Source of the DNA: Tannerellaceae bacterium
GTDB lineage: Bacteria; Bacteroidota; Bacteroidia; Bacteroidales; Tannerellaceae
DNA: 49,575 bases
Assembly (NCBI GenBank): GCA_031257015.1
Contig: JAIRPK010000070.1
Span: 1 to 49,575, forward strand
Reading direction: 5' to 3'
Both the position numbers and the translations under genes were made by a program. The notes under the pieces were generated by a model that was not told the origin of the DNA, did no database searches, and saw only the letters and a list, made by a program, of their open reading frames with translations. Shown here in pieces: positions 33,941 through 42,864 of this stretch (positions within the stretch are counted from its first letter, which is position 1; each line of letters begins with the position of its first letter).

Positions 33941-35484
33941 CTTTTTATCTTTTGAATAACAAAGTTTTTTACCATCATTCGTTCTTCGCCTGTCAATCCG
34001 AGGAAAAACGATGCAAATCCCACCGTCGCAACGGATAGAATTGCACAGGTCAGCAATCGTAACATTCCTTCAGCCATCGAAAGATGCAACACATACAGAG
34101 GTGTCAGACAAACAATCGAGACCAGCGCCATCCTGTTCAGCGCACATTTGCAGTAATCCGCAACACTGAAGCCCAACTGCTTACCAACTATCCTTATTCG
34201 TATTATATGCGCTACTATCATCAGGACTATCTGTACCCAAAAAACAGTCGGTGGCGAACCTCCCAGTTTCAGCCCGATGTAAGACAATGGTATCACGGTC
34301 CAAAACAATAATCCTACCGTAGTCATCAACTTTTTCACCTCGCCTGTTGCAGCATTTCCCATGATCAACGGGCTGCCCATTGATTGGAAGATGGCAATTA
34401 TCATGGACAGCTGAACGAATACGGTAGTATAAACTGGAACATTATTCTTTAACCATATCCTAAGAATAACGTTGGTATCGAACAATACCGGAAGGGAAAG
34501 CATAAGCGCAAGATAGAAGGAAATGCGAGTGCACAAAAAAATCAAATTGCGGGTATTCGCCGTATTGCCTGCAACAAAACTTTTAACTACCTGAGGATTA
34601 AATGCCACCTGCATATTGGCGAAGAAACTTGTTACAGCCATTTGCACTTGTGTCGCAACTCCCTTTGCAGCATTAACGACAGGGTCAAAGAACAGGTTAA
34701 GCAAAACATTCGTCCCCTGCGTAAGACAGACGAATGCTATGTTCCCAAATAAATTCCATCCGCAAAATGACAGCATATTACCGAACAGTCGCTTCTCCCA
34801 TGCAATCATACAGTGCGTTTCCGGAAAAAATCGCCTGCAATACATTATATAAGCCAGTCGAGTTGTAGCCTGAGCAATGCAAACCAGAACACCGTATGTC
34901 GCCAATCTGTCACTTGATACCAGCGTCAGGGCATAAACAGCAATCAACCTCCCCGCAACCTCGAATATGGAAATGTATGCAAACGCATCCATCCGCTCAT
35001 GGGCAATAATTGCTGCATGATACGGCACACTTGCAAACGATACTACAGAAGCAATAACGGCAAATTGATATGCCCCAAAAGCAGCATCCGCACGCTCAAC
35101 GGGTATATTCATCCGGTTCTGCAAAAACCAAAGCCCGCCCGTTTCAAACACAATCAGAATAATTACAGAAATGCCTGCATGAATAATAAAGCTGGTCCCA
35201 AACACGCGCCTTAAACCTTCCGCCGAGCCGCGCCCCAACTCATAGTTAAGGAACCGTTGCGTAGCAGCAGTCATCGCCAAATTGGCAAATGAAAATACAG
35301 TCACCACGCTGCCAACAACATCATATATGCCAAAATCCTCCACACCCAAAGTTCCAAGCGCAATACGCGAAGTATAGAGCGTAGCCAGCATAACCAACAA
35401 TGTGCGAACATATAGTGCAATTGTATTTCTTGCTATACGTCGTTTATTCATTCCATCCGAATTGGTTGCTGCCGTATTTTTCAT
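33937..35484 (-). CDS. Polysaccharide flippase (Wzx/MATE-like)
   Basis: The 515-residue protein has 12-14 hydrophobic segments and the Wzx-type start NTIALYVRTLLVMLATLYTS / RIALGTLGVEDFGIYDVVGS. Further marks are QRFLNYELGRGS near 88 and NPQVVKSF near 295. It would move lipid-linked glycan repeat units across the inner membrane. It is first of a five-gene minus-strand operon; a TATCTTTG box lies about 215 bases upstream. No Wzy polymerase is present in the window. Confidence 0.9.
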   Translation of the reverse strand: MKNTAATNSDGMNKRRIARNTIALYVRTLLVMLATLYTSRIALGTLGVEDFGIYDVVGSVVTVFSFANLAMTAATQRFLNYELGRGSAEGLRRVFGTSFIIHAGISVIILIVFETGGLWFLQNRMNIPVERADAAFGAYQFAVIASVVSFASVPYHAAIIAHERMDAFAYISIFEVAGRLIAVYALTLVSSDRLATYGVLVCIAQATTRLAYIMYCRRFFPETHCMIAWEKRLFGNMLSFCGWNLFGNIAFVCLTQGTNVLLNLFFDPVVNAAKGVATQVQMAVTSFFANMQVAFNPQVVKSFVAGNTANTRNLIFLCTRISFYLALMLSLPVLFDTNVILRIWLKNNVPVYTTVFVQLSMIIAIFQSMGSPLIMGNAATGEVKKLMTTVGLLFWTVIPLSYIGLKLGGSPPTVFWVQIVLMIVAHIIRIRIVGKQLGFSVADYCKCALNRMALVSIVCLTPLYVLHLSMAEGMLRLLTCAILSVATVGFASFFLGLTGEERMMVKNFVIQKIKR

Positions 35485-36222
35485 TTAAACTTAGATTCAC
35501 TTTAACTTTTTAAGAGAACTTCATGAAATCAGATTTTCGGAGACATGCACTTGAGGCAAAAGCCCGGATTCCTTTATCGAAAAAAATATTTAGCCAACGA
35601 AGCATAACAAATTAAAAACGATTTTTCTTAGAAGTTTCCTTTATTAATTACTGATGCCGAATAGTCGATTGTTAGTACACTATCCAAATTTCATAGAGCA
35701 AAGATACTCATTCTTTGATAATTATCCATAACGGCCGAATTAATTGACGTATGCAAATTATAAAATCTTGTAATGACGGGCGGCATTATTGACAAAAAGA
35801 GTTTTTACCTCTATTTACATGGCATACGGAGGCATGAATATCCTTCACAGTTATAATTACGATGCTCCGATTCATTTTTCAAGAAAAGTCTTTTTAGAAT
35901 ATGGAGAATTTTGAATGGAGATTTGGCGCTTCGAGATAGAAAATAATATCATGGGGCAACGCCCTGCAAATCACAGCAGCATCCCCGGAAATCGCCTGGA
36001 ACTCCTTTGAAAGGAAAAGTGTTATTTCCCAGACTAAAAATACCTTGTATGACTTATAAAAACATTACAGCAAGTTAATATTAAGTTCCGAAATAAGTAA
36101 TTCTCATCCTATGCAATCAATTCTATGTTCAAAGAAAATAATTATCAATTACGTTTTTTCAATTTCTAATTCAGGAAAAGAATCTGTTTTCTGATTGGTT
36201 ATTTCGCCTTATCTTTGTCGGC
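35485..36222. promoter_or_regulatory. Divergent intergenic region with promoters for both sides
   Basis: No gene is seen. A minus-strand TATCTTTG (35706-35699) could start the glycan operon with a leader of about 210 bases. A plus-strand TATCTTTG (36210-36217) would start transcription near 36223-36225. The rest is AT-rich and featureless to me. Confidence 0.4.
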
Positions 36223-36237
36223 ATGGAACTAATAAAT

Positions 36238-37200
36238 ATGGAAATAAAACGTAAATGGAAAGGAAAAACCGGCGGTTCGCTGATAGGTCAACAGTCGCTC
36301 CTGGCTATCCTGAAAATATTCGACATACGCATTGGCTACGCCCTAATGGCCGCAGTTGTACCCATATATATGCTCATCCACCATAATGCCTGCCGGTCAA
36401 TCTACCGGTACTTCCGCCGTCAGTTCGGTCATGCTCCTCTGCAAGCCGTCAGGATGACATACAAGAATCATTATGCTTTTGGGCAAACCATATTAGACCG
36501 CTTCGCTGTTTTTTCCGGTCATAAGGACAGGTTCGAGGTTACCGTCATAGGCAACGAGCATTTTGTTCGTCTTACGGAAGGTCGCAAAGGCTTCATAATC
36601 GCTGGTGCACATATTGGGAATTTCGAGATTGCTGGCTACCTTCTTCGTCAGTACCATAAAAAAATAAACGCCTTGTTCTATGCTGGTGAAACGCGGACGG
36701 TGCAGAATAATCGCCGCCGGATATTGGCACAAAACAACATCCGGCTCATCCCCGTCACCAGTGATATGTCACATATTTTTTCCATTCATGCTGCTCTGCG
36801 TTCCGGCGAGATAGTCAGTATGCCATGTGACCGCAACTGGGGATCTGCAAAAACTATCCGCTGCAGATTCATGAACGGGACAGCTCATTTTCCTGTCGGA
36901 GCCTTCGCCCTGGCTGCAACTTTTGACGTCGAGATGCTTTCCATCTTCGTCCTCAAGCAATCAGCCCGTCGATATGTCGTCCATGTTCGTCCGATAGCCA
37001 TCCCCGCCGTTTCAGAAAATAAACGATATGCTATTGAGGCTGCTGCCCGAAACTTCGTTTCTGAAATGGAAAACATTCTGAGACAATATCCCGAACAGTG
37101 GTTTAACTATTATGACTTCTTTGATACAGATAGCGCCAATGAAAATAAAGAAATAGTTCAACAAATTAATTCTGCAAGCAAACGAAAAAAAACAAGCTGA
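36238..37200 (+). CDS. LpxL/HtrB-like lipid A acyltransferase family protein
   Basis: The protein of about 320 residues has the family's acyl-transfer motif HX4E in AGAHIGNFE (about residues 121-129), plus PCDRNWG near 198 and HFPVGAFALAATFDVEMLSI near 218. Many relatives acylate lipid A at the inner membrane; in Bacteroidota others acylate different lipids, so the acceptor is open. I prefer the second ATG (36238) to the first (36223). The TATCTTTG box at 36210-36217 would put the transcript start on or next to the first ATG, leaving it without a leader. A hydrophobic segment near residues 30-50 anchors it. Confidence 0.8.
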   Translation: MEIKRKWKGKTGGSLIGQQSLLAILKIFDIRIGYALMAAVVPIYMLIHHNACRSIYRYFRRQFGHAPLQAVRMTYKNHYAFGQTILDRFAVFSGHKDRFEVTVIGNEHFVRLTEGRKGFIIAGAHIGNFEIAGYLLRQYHKKINALFYAGETRTVQNNRRRILAQNNIRLIPVTSDMSHIFSIHAALRSGEIVSMPCDRNWGSAKTIRCRFMNGTAHFPVGAFALAATFDVEMLSIFVLKQSARRYVVHVRPIAIPAVSENKRYAIEAAARNFVSEMENILRQYPEQWFNYYDFFDTDSANENKEIVQQINSASKRKKTS

Positions 37201-37421
37201 CTATACTCTGCAAATAATAAGAAATACATCAAAGAATACATTCTCTTAAAAACATAAAAATATATATCCTTAATTATTCATGATAAACATAAAAAAAAGC
37301 AATAATTAAATTATAATATGGAAATCAAATATGGAACACTGGCATCCAATACGAGATGCGGAACATTGCTCCTTAAACGCTTGCAAAATTCCTCCGGACG
37401 CGGCCATTAAAAAAAATAAGG

Positions 37422-37429
37422 TATATTTG
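37422..37429 (+). promoter_or_regulatory. Probable promoter for dnaG
   Basis: TATATTTG matches the -7 box and lies 22 bases before the dnaG start. A clear TTG at the -33 distance is not seen. The rest of 37201-37421 shows nothing. Confidence 0.4.
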
Positions 37430-37451
37430 TCCATACCAGAATAAATAAGAA

Positions 37452-39431
37452 ATGATAGATCGCGCCACCATAGACCGCATCCAGTATGCTAGCAATATCG
37501 TAGAGGTAGTCTCCGAGTTCGTATCCCTGCGCCGTCGCGGTGTGAATTATGTCGGCCTCTGTCCGTTCCATTCCGATAACAGTCCTTCGTTTTACGTATC
37601 TCCGGCTAAAAACATTTGCAAGTGCTTTGCCTGCGGAGAGGGCGGCACGCCTGTCCACTTCATCATGAAGCATGAACAGCTGACTTTCCATGACGCTCTC
37701 CGCTACCTCGCAAAGAAATACCATATCGAAATAGAAGAACGTGAACTCACCGCTGAAGAAAAACTTGCCCGAAGCGATCGCGACAGTATGCTAATTGTAA
37801 ACAGCTGGGCCCAACGTTACTTCAGCACAACACTGTACGAGCATGAGGATGGCCGTAACATAGGTCTCAGTTATTTCCGCGAGCGTGGCTTCCGCGAAGA
37901 CATTATAAAGAAGTTCCAGCTGGGGTACAGCCTCGACGACCGTGATGCCCTCTTCCGTACCGCAATTAAACAGGGTTACAAAAAAGAATATCTCGAAAAG
38001 ACCGGCCTTGTCATCGCCTATGACAACGGCAGTATCAGCGACCGTTTCAGAGGTCGAGTAATCTTCCCGATACACACCCTCGGAGGAAAAGTAGTAGCCT
38101 TCGGCGGACGTATCCTCAAGAAGGACGAGAAGACAGCCAAATATCTCAACTCCCCTGAAAGTGAAATCTATCATAAAAGCAACGAACTCTACGGCATCTA
38201 CCTGGCTCGCCAAAGCATCGTCAAGGAACAACGCTGCTATCTTGTCGAAGGCTATACAGACGTCATCTCAATGCACCAGGCCGGTATAGAGAATGTCGTT
38301 GCCTCTTCCGGCACCGCCCTGACTCATGGGCAAATCCGTCTCATTCACCGTTTTACCGAAAATATAACTGTCCTTTACGACGGGGATGCCGCCGGCATTA
38401 AAGCCGCCCTTCGCGGTATCGACCTTCTACTTGAAGAAGGCTTGAATGTCAAAGTCCTCCTCCTCCCTGACGGTGAAGACCCCGATTCATTTGCCCGCAA
38501 ACATAATGCAGAGCAATTCGTGAACTACATAAAAGGCAATGAGACTGACTTTGTAGTCTTCAAAACCCAACTCCTTCTTGCCGACGCCGGCAGCGACCCA
38601 GTCAAGCGTGCCTCGCTCATCAGCGACATCATCCGAACCATTGCCATTATCCCCGACAATATCTCCCGCCTTCTCTACATTAAAGAATGTAGCTCGATGA
38701 TGGACATTGACGAACGCGAAATAGTCAACGAGGTAGGCAAAATACGCAAAACTCCATCCGACCATCGTTCTCCCTCTGCCCAGCCGGTTGCTCCCCAACA
38801 AAAAGATGTCTCCGTCCAGACCGGCGAAGACCTCCCGCCTCCCGTACAAGACTCTCCTCTCCAACAATCCCCCTTCGAAAAAAATGAAATCCTCCTTCTA
38901 CGTTACGCAGTTCGCTACGGCGAACACATACTTGATGAAATAACCGACGAAGAAACCTCTGAAACCATCATAATCCGTGTTGCCGAATATATATACGATG
39001 CTCTCACTGATGACGATATGCCTTTCCTCAATCCGTTATACCACAGAATGCTCAAGGAAGCTGCCGAACACTGCGGCGACCCCAATTTCATCTCCTCACG
39101 TTACTTTCTCAACCATTCCGACCCCCAGGTCAGTCGTTTGGCCGTTGAGCTGATTGACGATAAATACCAGTTAAGCAAATACCACGCTAAATTCGGCGCC
39201 GTGAAGACCGAAGAAGAAAAACTTTTCCAAATCGTTCCACAGGACATATTCAACTTTAAAGACGCCTATATACGCTACAAGATAGAAGATGTAGATCGTC
39301 GCATGAAAGACATACAGCAAACTGGTGACATGGACGAAATATTCCAGCTTATGAAAGAGAAAGAAACCCTCAATACAATCAAAAAAGAACTGAATAAAAT
39401 AATCGGAGAACGAATAATCATAAAAATGTAA
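37452..39431 (+). CDS. dnaG: DNA primase
   Basis: The 659-residue protein has the N-terminal CHC2 zinc-binding domain (CPFHSDNSPSFYVSPAKNIC...CFAC, about residues 38-61). The RNA-polymerase core has a Toprim fold (YLVEGYTDVISMHQAG near 260, then VLYDGDAAGIKAALRG near 308). A Pro/Gln-rich linker near 435-475 leads to the C-terminal helicase-binding region. It makes RNA primers at the replication fork. The gene is followed after 5 bases by an ABC ATPase. Confidence 0.96.
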   Translation: MIDRATIDRIQYASNIVEVVSEFVSLRRRGVNYVGLCPFHSDNSPSFYVSPAKNICKCFACGEGGTPVHFIMKHEQLTFHDALRYLAKKYHIEIEERELTAEEKLARSDRDSMLIVNSWAQRYFSTTLYEHEDGRNIGLSYFRERGFREDIIKKFQLGYSLDDRDALFRTAIKQGYKKEYLEKTGLVIAYDNGSISDRFRGRVIFPIHTLGGKVVAFGGRILKKDEKTAKYLNSPESEIYHKSNELYGIYLARQSIVKEQRCYLVEGYTDVISMHQAGIENVVASSGTALTHGQIRLIHRFTENITVLYDGDAAGIKAALRGIDLLLEEGLNVKVLLLPDGEDPDSFARKHNAEQFVNYIKGNETDFVVFKTQLLLADAGSDPVKRASLISDIIRTIAIIPDNISRLLYIKECSSMMDIDEREIVNEVGKIRKTPSDHRSPSAQPVAPQQKDVSVQTGEDLPPPVQDSPLQQSPFEKNEILLLRYAVRYGEHILDEITDEETSETIIIRVAEYIYDALTDDDMPFLNPLYHRMLKEAAEHCGDPNFISSRYFLNHSDPQVSRLAVELIDDKYQLSKYHAKFGAVKTEEEKLFQIVPQDIFNFKDAYIRYKIEDVDRRMKDIQQTGDMDEIFQLMKEKETLNTIKKELNKIIGERIIIKM

Positions 39432-39436
39432 TCAAA

Positions 39437-40345
39437 ATGAATTTTATCGAAACGGAAAACGTTACCAAACAATTCGCCGGCCATCTAGCCCTCAACAACG
39501 TAAGCATAGCCGTTCCCAGCGGCTCCATCTTCGGCCTCCTCGGACCCAACGGCGCAGGCAAGACAACGCTGATAAGAATCATCAACCGCATCACCGCGCC
39601 CGACAGCGGAACAGTCAGAATGGGCGGCAGAACGCTTCAACCTGCCGACATATTTCGCATCGGCTACATGCCTGAAGAACGCGGTCTTTATAAGAAGATG
39701 AAAGTGGGAGAGCAGGCTATATACCTGTCACAGCTCAAAGGCCTCAACTACCAGACTGCTAAAACACGCCTCAAACAGTGGTTCGGCAAGTTCGAAATCG
39801 AAGATTGGTGGAACCGAAAACTGGAGGAACTCTCCAAAGGGATGCAACAAAAAATACAGTTCATCATCACCGTCATTCATGACCCTGAACTCCTCATCTT
39901 CGACGAACCATTCAGCGGCTTTGACCCCGTTAACGCCGACCTGCTCAAAAACGAAATCCTCCAACTCAAGGATGCAGGCAAAACCATCATCTTCTCCACC
40001 CACAACATGGCTTCCGTTGAAGAAATATGCGATGAAATAGCCCTCATCAACACTGCAGAAGTAGTCCTTGCCGGACAGGTCAGAGAAATCCGGCAACGAA
40101 ACAAAACCAACACATTCTCACTCACCGTTGCACCGCAGGAAAACGTCAACATCCACAACAGCGAAATCCAAATCATCGAACGCAAAGACACAGCCTTCGC
40201 AACCGAACTCCGAATCCTCAAACCACAACACATCTCTAATTCCGCAATGCTCGCCATCCTCGGACAAAGCCTTGAAATCCTGTCTTTCAACGAAGAATAC
40301 CCCACCATGAACGAAATATTCATCAAAACAGTTTCCAACAAATAA
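39437..40345 (+). CDS. ABC transporter ATP-binding protein (NatA-type)
   Basis: The 302-residue protein has Walker A GPNGAGKTT (about 38-46), a Q-loop region YMPEERGLYKKM near 79, the signature LSKGMQQK near 138 (canonical LSGGQ varied), Walker B LLIFDEPFSGFDP near 156 and the His-switch STHNM near 190. A C-terminal DUF4162-like segment follows. It powers an exporter with the permease 15 bases downstream. Similar pairs include NatAB sodium exporters, but substrate is unknown. Confidence 0.92.
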   Translation: MNFIETENVTKQFAGHLALNNVSIAVPSGSIFGLLGPNGAGKTTLIRIINRITAPDSGTVRMGGRTLQPADIFRIGYMPEERGLYKKMKVGEQAIYLSQLKGLNYQTAKTRLKQWFGKFEIEDWWNRKLEELSKGMQQKIQFIITVIHDPELLIFDEPFSGFDPVNADLLKNEILQLKDAGKTIIFSTHNMASVEEICDEIALINTAEVVLAGQVREIRQRNKTNTFSLTVAPQENVNIHNSEIQIIERKDTAFATELRILKPQHISNSAMLAILGQSLEILSFNEEYPTMNEIFIKTVSNK

Positions 40346-40360
40346 AATAACCTCAACAAC

Positions 40361-41692
40361 ATGAACAAACTAAGCATCATCATCAAAAGAGAATACCTCC
40401 GCCGCGTCAGCAAGAAATCCTTCATCCTCCTTACCCTTCTCATGCCATTCCTCTTCGCTGCCACCATCTTCTTTCCCCTCATGATGTCACGCATAAAAAG
40501 CACTGACACCCGCACCGTCGCCATCATCGACACAACCGGCAAATACGCCCCTCTGTTTACCGACACCGATACATACAAATTCATCAACAGCCCCCAAACG
40601 CTCGAAGACTATCGCAATGCGCACGACAAAGCCGTCTTCGCCATACTGAGCATCACATCCGATCTGCTCAACAACCCCAACGCCGCTGCACTCTACTCCG
40701 AAAAACAAATCCCCGCCGACCTCTCAACTCTTGTTGACAACACCCTGCGCAAGTACGTCCAGGACGAAAAACTTGCCACTTACAACATCCCAAACATCAA
40801 AGAAATCATAGCCGACAGCAAAGTCCACATCAATATCCAAACCATCAAATGGGAAGCCGACGGCGCTGAAAACATTTCCTCCACCATGATTGCCAAACTT
40901 GTCGGCTTTGCCTTCACACTCATCATCTACATGTTCATCGTCATCTACGGAGCAATGGTCATGAACGGCGTCCAGGAAGAAAAAACCAACCGCATAGTCG
41001 AAATCATGGTATCCTCCGTCCGCCCATTCGACCTTATGATGGGCAAAATCGTCGGCATAGCCCTCGTCGGTCTCACACAGGCATTTATCTGGGCAACCAT
41101 GGCCGGCGCCCTCCTCGTCGGTGCAAACCTCATCACTGCCCCAGCAATAGACCCCGCCGCCATCCAGCAATCAGCCGCCGCAATCAACCAAACAGGCATC
41201 CAGCCTGCCGTCGCCATCGACATGCAGCAAGCCAGCGAAACCGCCCAATTCCTCCAAACCCTCAACACCATTAATCTAACAGAAATAACCGTCTGCTTCA
41301 TCCTCTACTTCATCGGCGGATACCTGCTCTTTGCCGCCCTCTTCGCCGCAATAGGAGCCGCAATCAACCAACCAGAAGACAGTCAGCAATTCATGATGCC
41401 CATCATGCTCCTGCTCCTCTTCTCACTCTACGCCGGCATGTACAGCCTCGACAATCCCGATGGCCCACTCGCAGCCTGGTGTTCCTTCATCCCCATCACC
41501 TCACCCGTCGTCATGATGATGCGTCTCCCCTTCGACGTTCCCCTATGGCAGCAAATCATCTCCATCGTCACACTCTACGCAACAGCTATCGGCATCACCT
41601 GGCTCTCCGCCAAAATATACCGCGTCGGCATCCTCATGTACGGAAAAAAACCGACTGTCAAGGAACTCATCAAATGGATCAAATACAAATAA
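40361..41692 (+). CDS. ABC-2 type transporter permease
   Basis: The 443-residue protein has one N-terminal transmembrane helix (about 22-45), a soluble extracytoplasmic domain of about 130 residues, then five or six helices from about 185, starting LVGFAFTLIIYMFIVIYGAM followed by NGVQEEKTNRIVEIMVSSVR. That is the ABC2_membrane_3 (NatB-like) layout. An Ala/Gln-rich loop (about 262-305) with several short repeats is an unusual insertion between helices. It works with the ATPase just upstream and is ended by a strong terminator. Confidence 0.9.
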   Translation: MNKLSIIIKREYLRRVSKKSFILLTLLMPFLFAATIFFPLMMSRIKSTDTRTVAIIDTTGKYAPLFTDTDTYKFINSPQTLEDYRNAHDKAVFAILSITSDLLNNPNAAALYSEKQIPADLSTLVDNTLRKYVQDEKLATYNIPNIKEIIADSKVHINIQTIKWEADGAENISSTMIAKLVGFAFTLIIYMFIVIYGAMVMNGVQEEKTNRIVEIMVSSVRPFDLMMGKIVGIALVGLTQAFIWATMAGALLVGANLITAPAIDPAAIQQSAAAINQTGIQPAVAIDMQQASETAQFLQTLNTINLTEITVCFILYFIGGYLLFAALFAAIGAAINQPEDSQQFMMPIMLLLLFSLYAGMYSLDNPDGPLAAWCSFIPITSPVVMMMRLPFDVPLWQQIISIVTLYATAIGITWLSAKIYRVGILMYGKKPTVKELIKWIKYK

Positions 41693-41713
41693 CTCCCCGT
41701 CCAGCGAAATAAC

Positions 41714-41764
41714 AAAAAGCCGGCCTCCGCATCCTTCCAGCCCGATGCAGAGGCCGGCCTTTTT
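41714..41764. terminator. Strong bidirectional Rho-independent terminator
   Basis: AAAAAGCCGGCCTC (41714-41727) pairs with GAGGCCGGCCTTTTT (41750-41764). A second inner stem, GCATC/GATGC, lies within the loop. It has A-runs on one side and T-runs on the other. Confidence 0.93.
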
Positions 41765-42104
41765 ATATTCACGTCCGGCAACACCTCAAACGCTTTATCC
41801 ATAGAAATGCACGACCGCGAAAGCCCCCTCGCCAACAACAATTACATATATTATAAAGTACATCTGAAACAGAAAAAACATCGCCGCACATCCCGGAATA
41901 CATATTAAATATTCATCAACAAATAAATCTCAACCGGGAAAAACAATAACATGTCATAAAACACATTCTGCAAGGGCGGGTTTAAAACCTACCCCTGCGG
42001 AAGAAAAACAACAGCATATCATAAAATACATTTTCAAACAACCAACCAACAATTCATAACCGGAAAGAAACTGTTAACCTGAATCAGGAATAAACAGGCA
42101 CGTT
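41765..42104. other. Intergenic stretch with a degenerate direct repeat
   Basis: A segment of about 32 bases starting at 41941 (AAACAATAACATGTCATAAA...) recurs in mutated form at 42006, 65 bases later; the differences are mostly transitions. No gene or RNA is seen. Confidence 0.4.
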
Positions 42105-42107
42105 TTG

Positions 42108-42588
42108 ATGCTCCAAGCGTTTCACGAGACACTCGGAGCGTTTCACGAGACGCTCGGAGCGTTTCACGAGACGCTCGGAGCATTTCACGAGACACTCGGA
42201 GCGTTTCACGAGACGCTCGGAGCGTTTCACGAGACACTAGGAGCGTTTCACGAGACGCTCCGAGCATCAAACGAGATTCTCCGAGCATCAAACGAGACTC
42301 TCGGAGAATCAAACGAGACTCTCGGAGAATCAACGGTGACACTCGGAGAATCAAGCGTGATTCTCGGAGAATCAACGGTGACTCTCGGAGAATCAAGCGT
42401 GATTCTCGGAGAATCAACGGTGACACTCGGAGAATCAAGCGTGATTCTCGGAGAATCGATCCGTGACACTCGGAGAATCAAACGTGATTCTCGGAGAATC
42501 AACGGTGACTCTCGGAGAATCAAGCGTGATTCTCGGAGAATCAACGGTGACTCTCAAAGAATCAAACGTGATTCCCGGAGAATCAAAC
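42108..42588. repeat. Array E: about 23 dyad units of 21 bp, sister of array D
   Basis: Left module (42108 to about 42260): seven units of the type GAGCGTTTCACGAGACGCTC plus one base, the reverse-complement relative of the left module of array D. Three transition units (GCATCAAACGAG) follow. The right module (about 42325-42588) uses the same GAGAATC...GATTCTC unit as array D. Its centres alternate strictly between ACGG and AGCG/AACG, making a 42-bp dimer, and it contains one 22-bp unit with a GATCC centre. It stands between the ABC-exporter terminator and the dnaN promoter. Confidence 0.9.
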
Positions 42589-42807
42589 TAGCCTGCCGCA
42601 GAGCGAACTTTGGCTCTTGCCGCATCGTGAACTCCCCAATCAGAAAGAACCGTTGCCTGCCGATCCCGAACTAAGGTTAACAGATGCCGGGCAGAACTGT
42701 ACATACCTTAAATAAACGGTTACAGCACGTTGCCATGCTGATGCGGCGAACCGAAAGGGAGGCAATTTTTTTTGGACGATAAATGCGACCCTTTTTGAAT
42801 TATTGCC

Positions 42808-42815
42808 TATATTTG
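42808..42815 (+). promoter_or_regulatory. Probable promoter for dnaN
   Basis: TATATTTG is an exact -7 box, 49 bases before the dnaN start. A TTTTTG upstream is too close (10 bases) to be the usual -33 element, so assignment is tentative. Confidence 0.4.
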
Positions 42816-42864
42816 TCGGACTAAAAAACTTGTAATAATAACAAACAGAACAAATACAACGATT

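Noticed and set aside
42105..42674. 189-codon plus-strand frame with ETLGAFH heptads
   Set aside because: Same artefact in array E; the reading changes type after the 22-bp unit.
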